Source of the DNA: Chaetorhynchus papuensis | Lineage: Eukaryota > Chordata > Aves > Passeriformes > Rhipiduridae | NCBI GenBank assembly: GCA_013396525.1 | Contig: VWYX01000120.1 | Coordinates: forward strand, 298,402-362,401 | Direction: 5' to 3' | Length of the DNA stretch: 64,000 bases | Part shown: positions 26,061 to 38,240 of the stretch, piece by piece | Position numbering within the stretch: position 1 is the first letter of the stretch | How the letters are laid out: each line of letters starts with the position of its first letter | Notes under the pieces: model-generated | Told to the model about the DNA's origin: nothing | The model's database searches: none | Seen by the model: the letters and a program-made list of their open reading frames with translations, nothing else | Program-made: the position numbers and the translations under genes

Positions 26061-29000
26061 CCTGTTGGCCTTTCTCTAAGTAGTTTTTTTTTTACTTCAA
26101 TACAAATCTGAAACTTTTCATTTCATGACTATTTATGTGACTAGTTTCTATGGCTATGTCTCTCCATCTTTACATCAGCTGCTTCATGTGGCCAGCTTAC
26201 TCTTTCATTTTTCCCTTCCTTTTTCCAATATATTTATCTTTTGCTGTGGCCATGTACAACTTCAAGAAACCCACATTAGTTGCAAGTCAGTCAGGGAAAG
26301 GGAAATGTTTTTCTACTTCATTTTTACTGCTAATTTCCTTCAAAAGGCAGTATGTTTTCATGTTTTAATTCCCATACTTTTTAAATATACAGCACTCTGG
26401 GAAAAATGGATAATTCAAAGCCATCTTTATCTGGATAGAAGAAAACGTGTAATTATAAAGCTATTCTTATCCTTAGCAGGCATTGACAACCTGCTGCAAT
26501 TTCTCCTGCTACCAGTTCATTTCTACCAAAGCAAAGGCTTGGAATTTATGGACCTGAATATGTGGCAATATCTATATCTCTGGCATTTGTTAAATTTGTA
26601 GAACACTTCCATATAAGAAATTGTTTGGTTCATTATTTAAGAGACACACCAACATTTAAAAAATTGAGAAAATTCAATGAAATTAAGAAGCTGACTGGAT
26701 AAAAATATAGCTTTCATTTTCTAATTACTGTATTATTCATAGAAGTCCAGTTTAAAAATGGGCTTGAGTGGGCTTGTGTTGGTTATTTGCACAAAACAGG
26801 ACATTTTCAAAAAGGCTCAGACTCCAGATGGACCTTCAATGCTGAGCAAAAAAGCTGGATACATTTTATTAATGCACCTCCTTTTTGTAAATTTGATTTA
26901 ATTTTTGCATGAAATATGTGTTTCCTTGCCATTTTCTTTGAATCTATATACAGATATTAATTTGCTGTGGAAGATACTTTCTTTTTGCACTGAAATTTTA
27001 TATAAAATGCTAAAGCTAAAAGCAGTAAATAATGACTGAAAGCATATACCTTATATATTCCAGACCTGTGTATGTATTTGCATACAACAGCAGGCCAGTA
27101 TAGAAGTGCAAAAATTTTATCCAAAACAAGGAATAGAGTTTTCCCATAATTAGGTCTTCAACACGACTGGTATTTCTACAAATTTTGCACTCAATGTTCT
27201 TTAAAAGAACAAAGAGAGCCTCATATGACTCAACTTTTTCACTGGTTTGTTTTCTTCCACAAGGGGTGTGTGTTGTGCTGCTTCTTCAACCTAGACATAT
27301 GTCATTCACATAATAGTCGTGATACAAATGCCATCTCACCTCCATTTCCCAATTAGAAAAAGAGAATTAATATAGAGACATTAGTTTGACTGACAAGTAT
27401 CTATGCAGATAGAGCTCAGTAAACAGATTTGTAATAAACACAGGTGCTTCGTTTACTCCAAATGTACAGCTTCATCATATTTCTGAAATCCTTATTATGA
27501 TGTATTCATACAATAAATGCTGATTGAAGAAATAACTAGAAATTTGATCTAGCACTGTAGTAATCTTAACTTCATTTGATATTTCTGAATCATCTCCTAA
27601 TATCTGAATTTTCTGTTCAAAATGCACAGATAATACTGACCTCAGAGCCAAAGACACCTTCCTTTGCGGTCCCAAGGGTACCACAAGTGCTGTAGACCCC
27701 ATGGCTGGGAGATTCTGATGGCAGTGGGAATAAAGCTGTTTCCTTGATACTATGGGGCAGCCACTGAGACCCTTCAAAAGCACCTGTAATTTTCCTCTTC
27801 TCATGCTTTAGATGTAGCAAAGTACATGAGAAAGCTGCACCTATCTGCAGGAGCTTCTGCTCCCTTTTTTAGGCAGATCCCAATGCTGAAAATTAGACAA
27901 GCCCTCTAAAAATAAAACTAGGGAATTAATCTTTGCTATAGCTACAGGATTCAGTTGTCCCTTTTGCCCAAAACCCAGCATGAGCACCACCAGCTGCATG
28001 ACCCGCAACCCACTAGGGACACGAAATTCTCTCTTACTATTGCATTTGGCTTTAAAAATGTTATTCCCTAGCTTAGTTTGGGTTCTTTTTTGTTTGTAGA
28101 TTTCCTGTAACAATTGCTGTAATTAATATTACTAATTTGAACATTTGCTGTGTGAGAGCCTGGACCACTTTTTTATACCGCCAGTGCAGCACACTTTTAT
28201 TTCTCTAACAGTAGTACTGTTACATTTAATTTTAAAAGACAGTTTAATTATCTGGAAACACAAAGCATGTAAAAATGAAACTGCAGAATCTTTCATCTCC
28301 AGACTGATTCTATCTGTGGAGAGTAGGAGAGGCTAAGAAGACAACATAGAGAAGTATCTAAACAGGAATGAGCTGGACACTCAAAGATAGGTTTGGTTGT
28401 TTGCCTATGCTGACCATCTTCAAAGCTTAGAACAGGAAAGTGGTGAGGGTCTAACAGCAGGTTTCATTATAAAATAGAATAAAAGCCAGGGTTTTGTTTT
28501 GAGAGGAGACTGGAAAGATAAAACCCTACTCTACTTAGGTTTGAAACATTTTCAAAGTTGAGTGCTTCTCAGGGGACCTCACTGGAATGTGGTCCTCTGA
28601 ATGTGCCGAGGAGGATCACTGGGAACTCAGTGGGCAAGAACAAGTGTCTCTTAGTAAGGTCTGTCTCCATCCTCAGAACAGCCCTTTGAAAGCAGTGGGT
28701 TTTTGGGGTGGGGGAGATGTGGCAATGGTAAGAAAATTCCTTTTGTCACAGATCTATGTTCACTGGTGAGCTCCCTGCTTTGGAAAATGAGTAGCTTCCT
28801 ATTCTTCATTAACAAAAAATTTTTAGATGTCAGATGCTGATCTACCACCTACTACTGATCCCCTACCTACAAGTTTAACTTCCAATAAACAAATTGTCAA
28901 CAGAGGAATTCTGCTAAATATTTTGCTTTCTATTAGATAAGACCATACAAAATGAATGCTCATGAACTCACTGTTTCCTTTCAGGTGATTAATTTTTCAC

Positions 29001-32000
29001 ATACCAAAAACATGCCAGGAGACAACATTGTTCAATGCCTCCACTCTGGATGTGGAAAAAATTGGAATCAGATTAGCTTTTGAGATGTGGCTTTAGCTAT
29101 TTACATAAAGGTATCTGCAAGCCTTGGTGACAAAATACTCTCAAACAAAAGAGAGATACAGGGGTCCTTTCTGAAAACTTCCTGGACCTCATCTATCTCT
29201 TCACTGCCAGCACTTATGGGAAAGCTTGTTACTGAGCTTACCACGAGACCTGATTGTTCCTCCCTGCACCTCCTTCCAGCAATATCCAATGAAATTGGCA
29301 GTAGACGTTATTCCACTGATTTCTTCTGAAGTGTTTGCGTTGTGTGATTATGAGATGCTACCGGGCTGCTCAAGCTGGAATTTAAACTCTGGTTTCCTAC
29401 ATTTTGGGATGGACCTCTCAACCAACTGTTGGCTTGCGAAAATTTCCTCGACTTTTTCTTTTTCTTCAGAAGTTTCCTTTCCATAAATCAGTGTTTCTTA
29501 AAACAACCAAAATGAGTAAAATATACAGTCATAGGGGTAGAGAGGGGAAAGGGCTGTAAAGAATTCCCAGCTAACAAAGAGAAAGAGTTCTACAACTGTC
29601 TTGATATTTCTCTAATAGTTTGGGGAATCTGCCTAAGTCCAACACTTTTAAGACACTATGATTTTCTTTATCAACCTGAAATTTTGTGACAAGCTTGTTT
29701 TTCAATTGGTTGATTTTCAACACTGAAGAACTTTCATTAAATTAATAAAATAGCTATATGAGCATTATGTGCCAACTGTGGTTCAGGTAAAACAGGTCTT
29801 CAAGCTTTTCTGCAAAGACATGTCATCTGAAGCCATCAAAAATTCTTATTTTCAATAAGTGGATTGAGTCTTTAGTGGAGTCCTTTTAAACCACTTTTGT
29901 AGGACTCATTAAAGAACACACTTGAATCCTCTAATGATCCCCCTCCCTCACCTGGTTGTTCTTCAAAGCTTCCTATGATAATTTTTTATTGGTTATGGGG
30001 TTTCCCAACCATTTGTGACTCTTTCCATTCTGTGCCTGTGCACCTCTTCCTAAAGCATCTCGATGCCTTGTCTGACATGATATCATACGCATTGAGGAAT
30101 CATTCTGAGAAGGCAAGCAAAAGCCCTACGCCTGTGAAGCAAATGATCAGCTCAACTTCCAAACCTTTGGAAAGTCTAATCCTCATTCTGAAGCCTACAA
30201 AACTGGCAATATCTCTAAACAAAAGTCAAACAGCTCAAAACTTTGGATTTCCAATAGCAGGAAAAACTAAGCGATAAACTTATGATCCTGTGTGCCCATG
30301 AACTGGCCTATGCTGTTATGAATGCTGAGTTGTCTTGTGCTTCTATTTGCTTTTGACTAGCTCCTCATGTGTTTTGACCACTACTTAAGAGTGTAATTTC
30401 CTTTAAACACTCCCTTCCTATGCTTTTTTACAGATTCCAGCATCATCAGCTCTTGGCCAGCTTGCTGGCTCTTGTCACATCAGTCATATAAAATTAAATA
30501 GAAAATAATATATCTAGGTGTTTTTCTTATCCTACATAAATCCTACAATTTGGTCCTCTCTTGGTTGCTCTCTAATTCTAATTTTAGTACTGGCATTCAA
30601 GGGCTAGGCAAGGATATCATAGATTGCTTGAGACACATAACAGGGAGACTTTTCTCCTAAATCATGCGGCTCAGCAGATGCAAGTATCATAGGCATAGAA
30701 AAATAATTAAAAATTTAAATAGTAAAAAATTCCTTATGACCACTGTGGGCTAGCCTTATGGAAAAGTGAGGGAAACAGAGATTAAAGAACTTGAAACTAA
30801 GTGTCAGCAAGCTACTCACCTAACAAATAGTGTCCTAATTCCTCCTTGGCTTTCTATGCTGTCACTGTAGCCATATAAAGCACAGCTTCTGTCCCCAGGA
30901 TACTATAATTCCTGTAGAAAATAGGAGAATCTAGTAAGAAAAGAGAAATCTGAAAATATTTGGGGGAAAAAGCAGACTCTTACGCACATTCTGTTCGTGC
31001 CAGAATTATTGCTGGGTTCTCCTCTTTCCTAGTCAGAAATAGAAGAAGAGTCAGAAAACTTGCAAGCAAAGTAAGGACCAACAATTTGTGTTCCTGGGCC
31101 TCAGTGACGAAACATCCTTTAAAGCCAAGAGCTTGACCCCAAAGAGCCATAGGAGATAAGGTAGATGAATGAGCCATAAAGTCATGTCATTGCCACCTCC
31201 GAAGGACTCCTCAGCTGTGAAGAGTCCACAGAAACTGCCCAAGTCATCAGGAACCATGTCAAACAAGCTGAAGACTTAAATGGTAAAATCGCAACAGACA
31301 GATTAAAATATGTACCAAAAGGAAAAGCAGCAAAGACAATGTAAACATTTATTTTCAGTCCTAAAGTGTCCTGGCATGTTTCTGAGGAGGAAAGCCTTAC
31401 CCTGAAACAGTTGCATCCATGAGTCTGAGGTCAGAAAAAACCCCAAACCAAACCACGGCTTATAAAAGCAAGGAATATCCATGGTTTTCTCCCTGCAATG
31501 CTTGCTCTCTAAAATCATTACATCAAAGCTCATCACCTCTAAAATCTCTTTTTTCAAACCAAACTTCTGAGGACAAATCCTCACAACAGTCTCTTATTCA
31601 CCATCTGGGTCGTGCATCGTTTTCCCTCTGCCTATACAAAGCATCTGTAAACCACAGCTGCATCAAGGTCTTGGTTGTTCAATAAACACAGCCAGTTCTT
31701 TTAATTAGTAATCCTTCTGAACAGGCACATGGAAATGACCAAAAATAATTTAGGACATGTTGTGTGCTTGAATGTTAAAATCAGCACGATTGCCACTACC
31801 ATTAATGTAAAAGAGATTCCTGTGGTCTGTTGGCATAATCATCATACGCCTGACTTAAAATACCTGTGACTTGGAAACATAAAATAAAAAATTAGATAAC
31901 ATAAAATGAAATAAAACAGTTACTCCCCTAATTCTGGAATGAGTTTCTACTAGTACTACACAGTACAATTGAGATAGGCACTTGTGAATTGTATTGATCA

Positions 32001-34080
32001 ACTATGTATCTCATACCATACTTATTTTTTCTAGTACTAAATTTAGGCAATTCCTAGTGTTGCTGGACAGACAATGTCAGCAAATACAAACTTTTGAGCT
32101 TAAAATTTCTTTTAAAATACAGTTTGACTTTGACCTTTACAAAGACACTTCATGTAAAACTAACTCGCTTACAAACATTTCAGTTCTAAAATGTTAATGC
32201 ACTACAAGGTTAATTGCTCTTATTAATCCATTAAACAAGAACTTTATGCCCTTTCTTATATTAACCATTATTTACTTATTTCATTCTTATGTCCAAAGTC
32301 CAAAAGCTCTTATCTTTGTTACCAAAACTAACAAAGAGTTAGCTAGGTCTTACAAAACTTCAACTGGTTTCTATTTGTATGCCTTCATTAGTATAAAAAG
32401 TCTTGGCATAAAAAACCCCAGTGTGGCAAACAGGGTGGTCAGCAATTGAGATCACTTGCTGGAGCAGTTCAAGTCAAACAAGCTAACATATCTCTTTTTT
32501 TAGTTAAAAAAATATTTCTTTTTTTTCCCTTGCCTGTGATTTGAGAAGAGAGGAGATTTTTATGTGCATATGTAGCAATGGTAAGCAGCTGTAAAAACCT
32601 CCCACCCTAAAGATTGATGAATATATGTTTCATTAACACCAGCACATCTGAAAGACATTTGACACTTTGGAAGACCAACTATGGTTCTTTAAAATGCCCC
32701 AGATGAAATGCCTCATAATATGATTATTAATGGTCATCTTAGGAACCTCTGGTGCCTTCTCCATTTAAAAAATTTATAAAACCTTAACTTCTGATTATAC
32801 CTGACCACAGTCTAAATGTTTATTTTGCTAGGAAATCTGGAACCATACTTGCATTGTGAGATCTGCACCAGTAAGATTTAAAAAGCCTTTCTGAAATTCA
32901 CGGTTTATATCCTTTTTCTATTTACAACATTAAAGACTCACCACATCCTTTGAATATCAAACAATAGAAAACCACAGAGCAAATACTTTGTGGCCATTCC
33001 ATGCCATATTCATTGAATGGCTGTTAAGAATGAACACACCTGTGAGGTTCAAGATCTGTTTGTGGGTGTAGCACAAAGAAATTCAGAATCTGAACCAAGT
33101 GGGTATCTATTTTCTACATTTTCTGAGTGCTTCTAAATCTGAGGCTGCCCTGGATGGAGGCCATACACCCAATGCTTGTAAAGGAAGAGCTCTCCTCCAT
33201 GTATCAGTGGCATGGATTAGGGGTCCAGGTGGAGGGTCCTATGGGATTCTTGTCTTACACCCCTGGAGAAAAGATTGGCCTCCACTAATACACAGTAGCA
33301 CTGAGGACAGCCAGGCAGACCCAGGTAAGCTCAAAGGCTTTTGTCCATTCAGAATGAAAAGTACATTGTACTTGACAATAAACCTGCCATTTGAAACCTC
33401 GGGGGTTTTAATCTTATAAATAATAGAGTTCAGAGAAGAAGGGTTTGCAAGTCTGCATTGCGCTGCCCAGAATTCAGATTTATGTAATGCACTCATAGGG
33501 ACGTGGTGCTGAAATGCATGCAAGTGTTAGGGCATTTGAGATTCAAAGCCAATATTGCCCAAAAATATGCAATGCAACCCTAATATTTCTCTCTGTTATG
33601 CTGTTTTCCGCAGCTGCTATGAGAACATCCATCACTCAGTGGCAGGTTAGAGCTATCCAGTCCACTGCATGCACTAATACAGCTTTTTGGTTACTGTTAA
33701 AGATGCTGTTAACTAGCATGATGTCCACAGCAGAGGAAACTACGTAAAATGAGCCAAAGAGGGGGCATATTACTAATCACACACAATAAAATAGTTTTTA
33801 CTCATTAGGGCTGAGAGCAACTCCTTTGTATATACCAGCCAACATATTTTGAGAACAGCAAGGTTACTAAATTTCCTGTACTGAACAAGCATTTGAAAAA
33901 ATTGGTTTATAAAATATATAGAAAGAGCTATAGTTTAGACATGCAATAACAAATGGTATGAAACTTCAATTATTCTTTTTTGATCATCAAGAGAAAAGTT
34001 GCAGTAGTTCTACTGCAAAATGAATTAGTCGCTCAAATGCTTTCAGGCATCAAAATAATTCCTACTGTTTTAGGATGTGA
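26061..34080. other. Non-coding stretch; only speculative splice-flanked segments
   Basis: The longest open frame (158 codons from 26,125, + strand) is AT-rich and has no recognisable content. A cluster of short minus-strand segments with good splice signals between 29.2 and 31.5 kb is discussed as a finding. A minus-strand open region near 27,850-28,110 has no recognised match. Confidence 0.45.
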
Positions 34081-34146
34081 AAAATTGTTTTGAAAAATTC
34101 AGCAGGATAAAAAAAGAATCTGTTAAGCACATTAAAGGCTTTCTTT

Positions 34147-34214
34147 TTCTGCAAGTGCATTCAGAAAATAGGGAGCATTTCTTTAGCTCCCTATTGCACT
34201 TTAAAAATGCAGAA
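34147..34214. repeat. Nested imperfect hairpin, 68 nt
   Basis: Three paired segments nest around one loop: TTCTGC (34147-34152) with GCAGAA (34209-34214); AAGTGCA (34153-34159) with TGCACTT (34195-34201); and ATAGGGAGC (34168-34176) with GCTCCCTAT (34186-34194). The loop is nine bases. That gives 22 base pairs, broken by an eight-base bulge on the left arm and a seven-base bulge on the right. Either strand could fold. It could be an RNA structure, a cruciform, or the relic of a small inverted-repeat element. Confidence 0.6.
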
Positions 34215-34842
34215 TGCTAAAATGGCAAGCATGAAGCTAACAGTCAGCCTATGCAGTTTCACTGTGGGGAGGTTATCACATGCAGCTTTGCTGCCTTATT
34301 CATTGCTTGCAGCTCTTCCAATCAGATAACCTTAACAAACATGGTGCTATCAATTGCCAGATGTGGTACATGCTATGCAGCATCTAGTTTTTGACAGACT
34401 AAAATGGAACAGAGGATTCTTCTTTTTATGTAATCAACCATCAATCACACTATGAGAATCACAAGGAGTATCTGGAAGTGCTGTCAAGTGCCAATTAGTG
34501 ATGTTGCTGACCCAAAAGGTAAAGAAGATTGTAGAAGAAGCAGCCCAGTATAATTCTCCACTCCAGTGTCCTTAAAGTGGACTATCGTTTATGAATGTAC
34601 TCCTACAGATGAAAGAGAAATGGGAGGTCAGTGGTTACTGTCTTCAACAATCTTCTGCAATCTTCTCATAATGAATTGTAAATAGTATCACTATCAACCT
34701 CCTCTTCCTGCACTGGAAACCAGCACAAAAGGCTCCGCAAACCCAAACACTGATAATAATGTTCCTCAGGACACAAAGCTGAAGGCTGCCCTCTGTCCTC
34801 TGCCTGTCATGCTGTGGGTGGGTCTGCAGGGCTGGGGCTCAC

Positions 34843-34948
34843 CCTTTCTGCCTTGTCACATCCCCCCATTCGCCCATGGTGTTGGGGTATATTCATACCA
34901 CGGACATGTGGGGCTGAAATCCTGAGCTGTTCATCACTTGAAGACAAT
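34843..34948 (-). CDS. Weak candidate internal exon (unrecognised)
   Basis: The minus strand has an acceptor after 'gttcatcaatcttcag' and a GAAAGG/GTGAGC donor. One base plus 35 codons stay open between them, beginning Leu-Ser-Ser-Ser-Asp-Glu-Gln-Leu-Arg. I do not recognise the peptide. It would join in frame to the 24-base segment at 31,401-31,424, but matching phases alone prove little. Confidence 0.15.
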
Positions 34949-37900
34949 CTGAAGATTGATGAACAATCAATGGAAACGTCTTCCTCCCTCTCAGAGCAAT
35001 TCTCAGCACAATCTGGCAAAATGTCATTATCACCTAGTATGGTTTTATCATAAGGTGTTCCTGCTTTCAGAACAGCAAATGATTTTTACAAGGTCAAAAG
35101 CAGAATATCATGCCTGGGTTTTGGCCATCTTGAACTGCATAATAAAGGCACCTCCTTCAAAAGGCAGCATTGTTCTGGTGCACAGAAAATACCTGACAAG
35201 TTTGGATTTGAAGTGACCAGCCTATGTGCAGTCCTTTCCTCTTAAGGGTTACAGTATCTAGTAGTCAGTGTAGATACAATGCATTATTAATTAGCATACA
35301 CAAATCCTATTTATATTAAAAAAGCTTGCTTAGTGAAGGAGACATAATTCCTGTTATTACCATTCCAAATAGCAAAAAACAAATATTGTCTACAGAGCTA
35401 ATAAAAATACAAGATGAAAGCAACAAGCTTGGAGTATATTTGTACTCTACACACTTTTTTTTTTTTAATGTGGGACAAATTATTTTTCATGGTAAATTAT
35501 ATATACTAACAGAATTTTTCTGAGTGTACCTATGTTCCTGAATGGCAATGTTCTGAAAGAGCGGTGCTGAAGAGACATATCACATGGATGTATAATACTA
35601 ATACTGTACAGCTATTGTATATGCAATAGGCTTGTGACTTCTTAAAATATACATGCATGGAAGGGGTGCAAAATTACTTCAGAGCTGCCTGGGTAAGCGT
35701 AAGTGGGTGCAGACATCTCCACACCCTGAATCCCTGAAACAGTTTGTTATCAAACCTGCAACATATATGTACAGTCATGCTCTAGAGTCCAATGAAATTG
35801 TGGTGTCTCTCCACCACCACTGGTTCAAATACCACTGAAAGCAGGTGTCGTATAAACATTAAAAAAAGTTGAGCAAACTTTCAGCTTTTTCATGTATTGG
35901 ATTCTACAGGAACTCAATGAAAAACTGTTGCTAATGCAGGAAAGACCAGATCAAGCTGGCAAACTATCTCCCTGTGTCGTAATTTAGCAAATGAGCAGAA
36001 CTATTCCCTGGAAGGTGCCAGACAATTAGGGGACAAGTCACAATAACAAAGGCGTTCCTACCCAGTGTGATCACTTTGTCAAGGTATGGAAACAATTTAC
36101 AGTGTTTTCAGAACCGTAGTTCAGGTCAGTTCATTTTTATACTCTCCCATATGGTTCTGCTCCTTCTGTTTCCAGAGTGAACCCTATTTACCTGGACGGG
36201 TACTGCAGAAAATATATTGTTTGCAGAGAAAGTGAGAGTCATCAATAAAGAAAACTTCTCAAGATAGGTATATTATGTGTATTGGCTTGATCTGACAAGG
36301 GAAGAAAATGGCAAACAACTTGTTTTCTACTTGAGAGGCATCTGAGAGGAGAGCAGTGGTCAGGTTCTGTATTGTGCCTTCTGGAGACTCAGCAATAAAA
36401 GTACTGTTTGGGTGGAGAGAGCAAATAACAGTGGCTTCCAGCCACATTTTTGTCTTTATGAATCTGAGCCTGACAAAAGACTAATCAGCATTTGCACCAG
36501 GTTTTCACTTTCCCCAGGCCTGTAAAGAGAAAAATTCCATTCAACCCTTCCATGCATAACTGCCAGGATGGACCATACCAAGCGGTCATAGTTCTGCTGT
36601 CCCCTAATATGAAAGCAGAAAGGACGTGCGCAATTAACAGCAAAATCTCTAAGCCACACCACTCCTTATAGGTCTGGGCTTTCCTCACCACAAATGAGGT
36701 GGTGAGACATGATTCACTGTGGCTTTCACCCCACTGAATCACTGCAAAGCAATGCTCCTCTTGTTCCTAAGCACAGACCTCCTGCCCAAAATACTACAGC
36801 TCTTACAGTCACCCTTGGGAAACTAATTCTTTCCATAGTAATGTTCAGGAAGCCTAAACACAGTATAATGATTGCTCCAGGTCTATGCTAGATTAATACA
36901 GAGCATCCAAAATGCTTAGGAAATGGGATGGTTTTTTGCCTAACAAATCGTGCAGTATGTTGTCCATACTGAAGTGACACATTAGGTTGGAGTTTCAAGC
37001 TTTTGGAAGGCAGCCATGGAAGACAGAAACCATATGATGCCAGAGTGGATTTATACTCGTTAACTTACATGAGACTGGCACAAGCCTCTAAATATTAGCC
37101 TATGATTTTTGCAAAAAAAAGCAGGACTTCGGGGTGTTAGTAGGGCTTTCATTACTAGCAGCTGCAATGGATTAATCTTAGACAGGGAACTATGGTATTT
37201 AGGTAAAGATGGAAAGGAATAATAGTTTAGCACCTCTTTCAGAAAAGGTGAAGTTAAATGCAAAAGCAGAATGTCTTCTCCATGAAGCAGCACTGAAAAA
37301 TACTTTTACATTCATATGACATTGAGAAACAAATGACAAAGAATTTTCCATTAATAATTTAATTTGGGGGCCAAAGGGCCATCAATAACATCATAAGCAT
37401 ATAACATGGAGACAAGTTTATCCCTGAGACAAGCAATCGCAGTAGAGTTTCCTACAGCATGTTTGAATTTGACTCTATGGAATGCAAAATTTAAAAAATC
37501 ATAAATAACAGATAGGGACAGCTGCCAACCCACCTCAGACCATCATGACTTTATGCTGAACACTTGAAGTGCTGTAAAATGAAGCCGTGGAACTGGAAAG
37601 TAGCGTATTACGGGGAGGTTCTGACCATCTCCATCTCCCATGCCTATAAAAGATGACACAGAAACAACAGTCAGTCATCATCTGGCAGGATCATTACAGC
37701 ATTAAAATTCAGCCCTGATGTCTAAAACAATACATTCAAAGATATGATTTCTGAGGAAAATTTAGGCATCCAAGTTGAAGATACAGGTTCCTTTTGTGGT
37801 ACATTCTTACTACTGGAAACAAGGATTTTTAGCAGAAAATAGAGTTGAGGTGATGTTCAAATCTGCTAGGGAGTGATGAAGAGAGGCTAATAATCCAAAA

Positions 37901-38079
37901 TCACATTTCCTATAGGACTAACACGTGCACACAGAGCCTCCAGTTAAGCATTAAGATGTAACCCTCATTCACATTCAGCAAAACCCTCTGACTCATAGGC
38001 TCTTTGTTCCTCGGGGGCTGGACAACTGGATTACTCTATATTTTTAAAGATGGATGGTGGTGATGCTGCTGCTCATCTT

Positions 38080-38240
38080 TTATAGCAGTGGTTAAAGCAC
38101 TCACCCAGAAACTGGTGAGCTGACTACGGTTCAGCGACCTCCTCAGTGTGAGGGGGTTCAAATCTACAGCTCCAGCCCAGGCTCTGACAACCAAGTTAAG
38201 CCACAATTGCTGGAGATTTGGGGAAGGAGGGCAGAGAAGG
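38080..38240 (+). repeat. tRNA-derived SINE remnant
   Basis: The text 'agcagtggttaaagcactca' then 'cccagaaactggtgagctga' and 'gggggttcaaatctacagct' reproduces a tRNA-like A box and B box (GGTTCAAATC) at suitable spacing. A 'gagatttggggaaggagggc' body follows. It resembles the old sauropsid SINEs that begin 'agtggttagagcactcacc'. No intact tRNA fold is preserved, so it is a SINE remnant rather than a tRNA gene. Confidence 0.5.

Noticed and set aside
26125..26601. 158-codon plus-strand frame
   Set aside because: It is AT-rich and Phe/Leu/His-rich with no recognisable motif and a second overlapping frame. Its length is unremarkable for a six-frame scan of 64 kb.
27841..28113. 90-codon minus-strand frame suggestive of a transposon or retroviral remnant
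   Set aside because: No diagnostic motif (protease, reverse transcriptase or integrase signature) or flanking repeat could be seen.
38080..38240. tRNA gene suggested by A-box and B-box-like words
   Set aside because: The arms do not form a complete cloverleaf, and the sequence continues into a SINE-like body, so a SINE remnant is the better reading.
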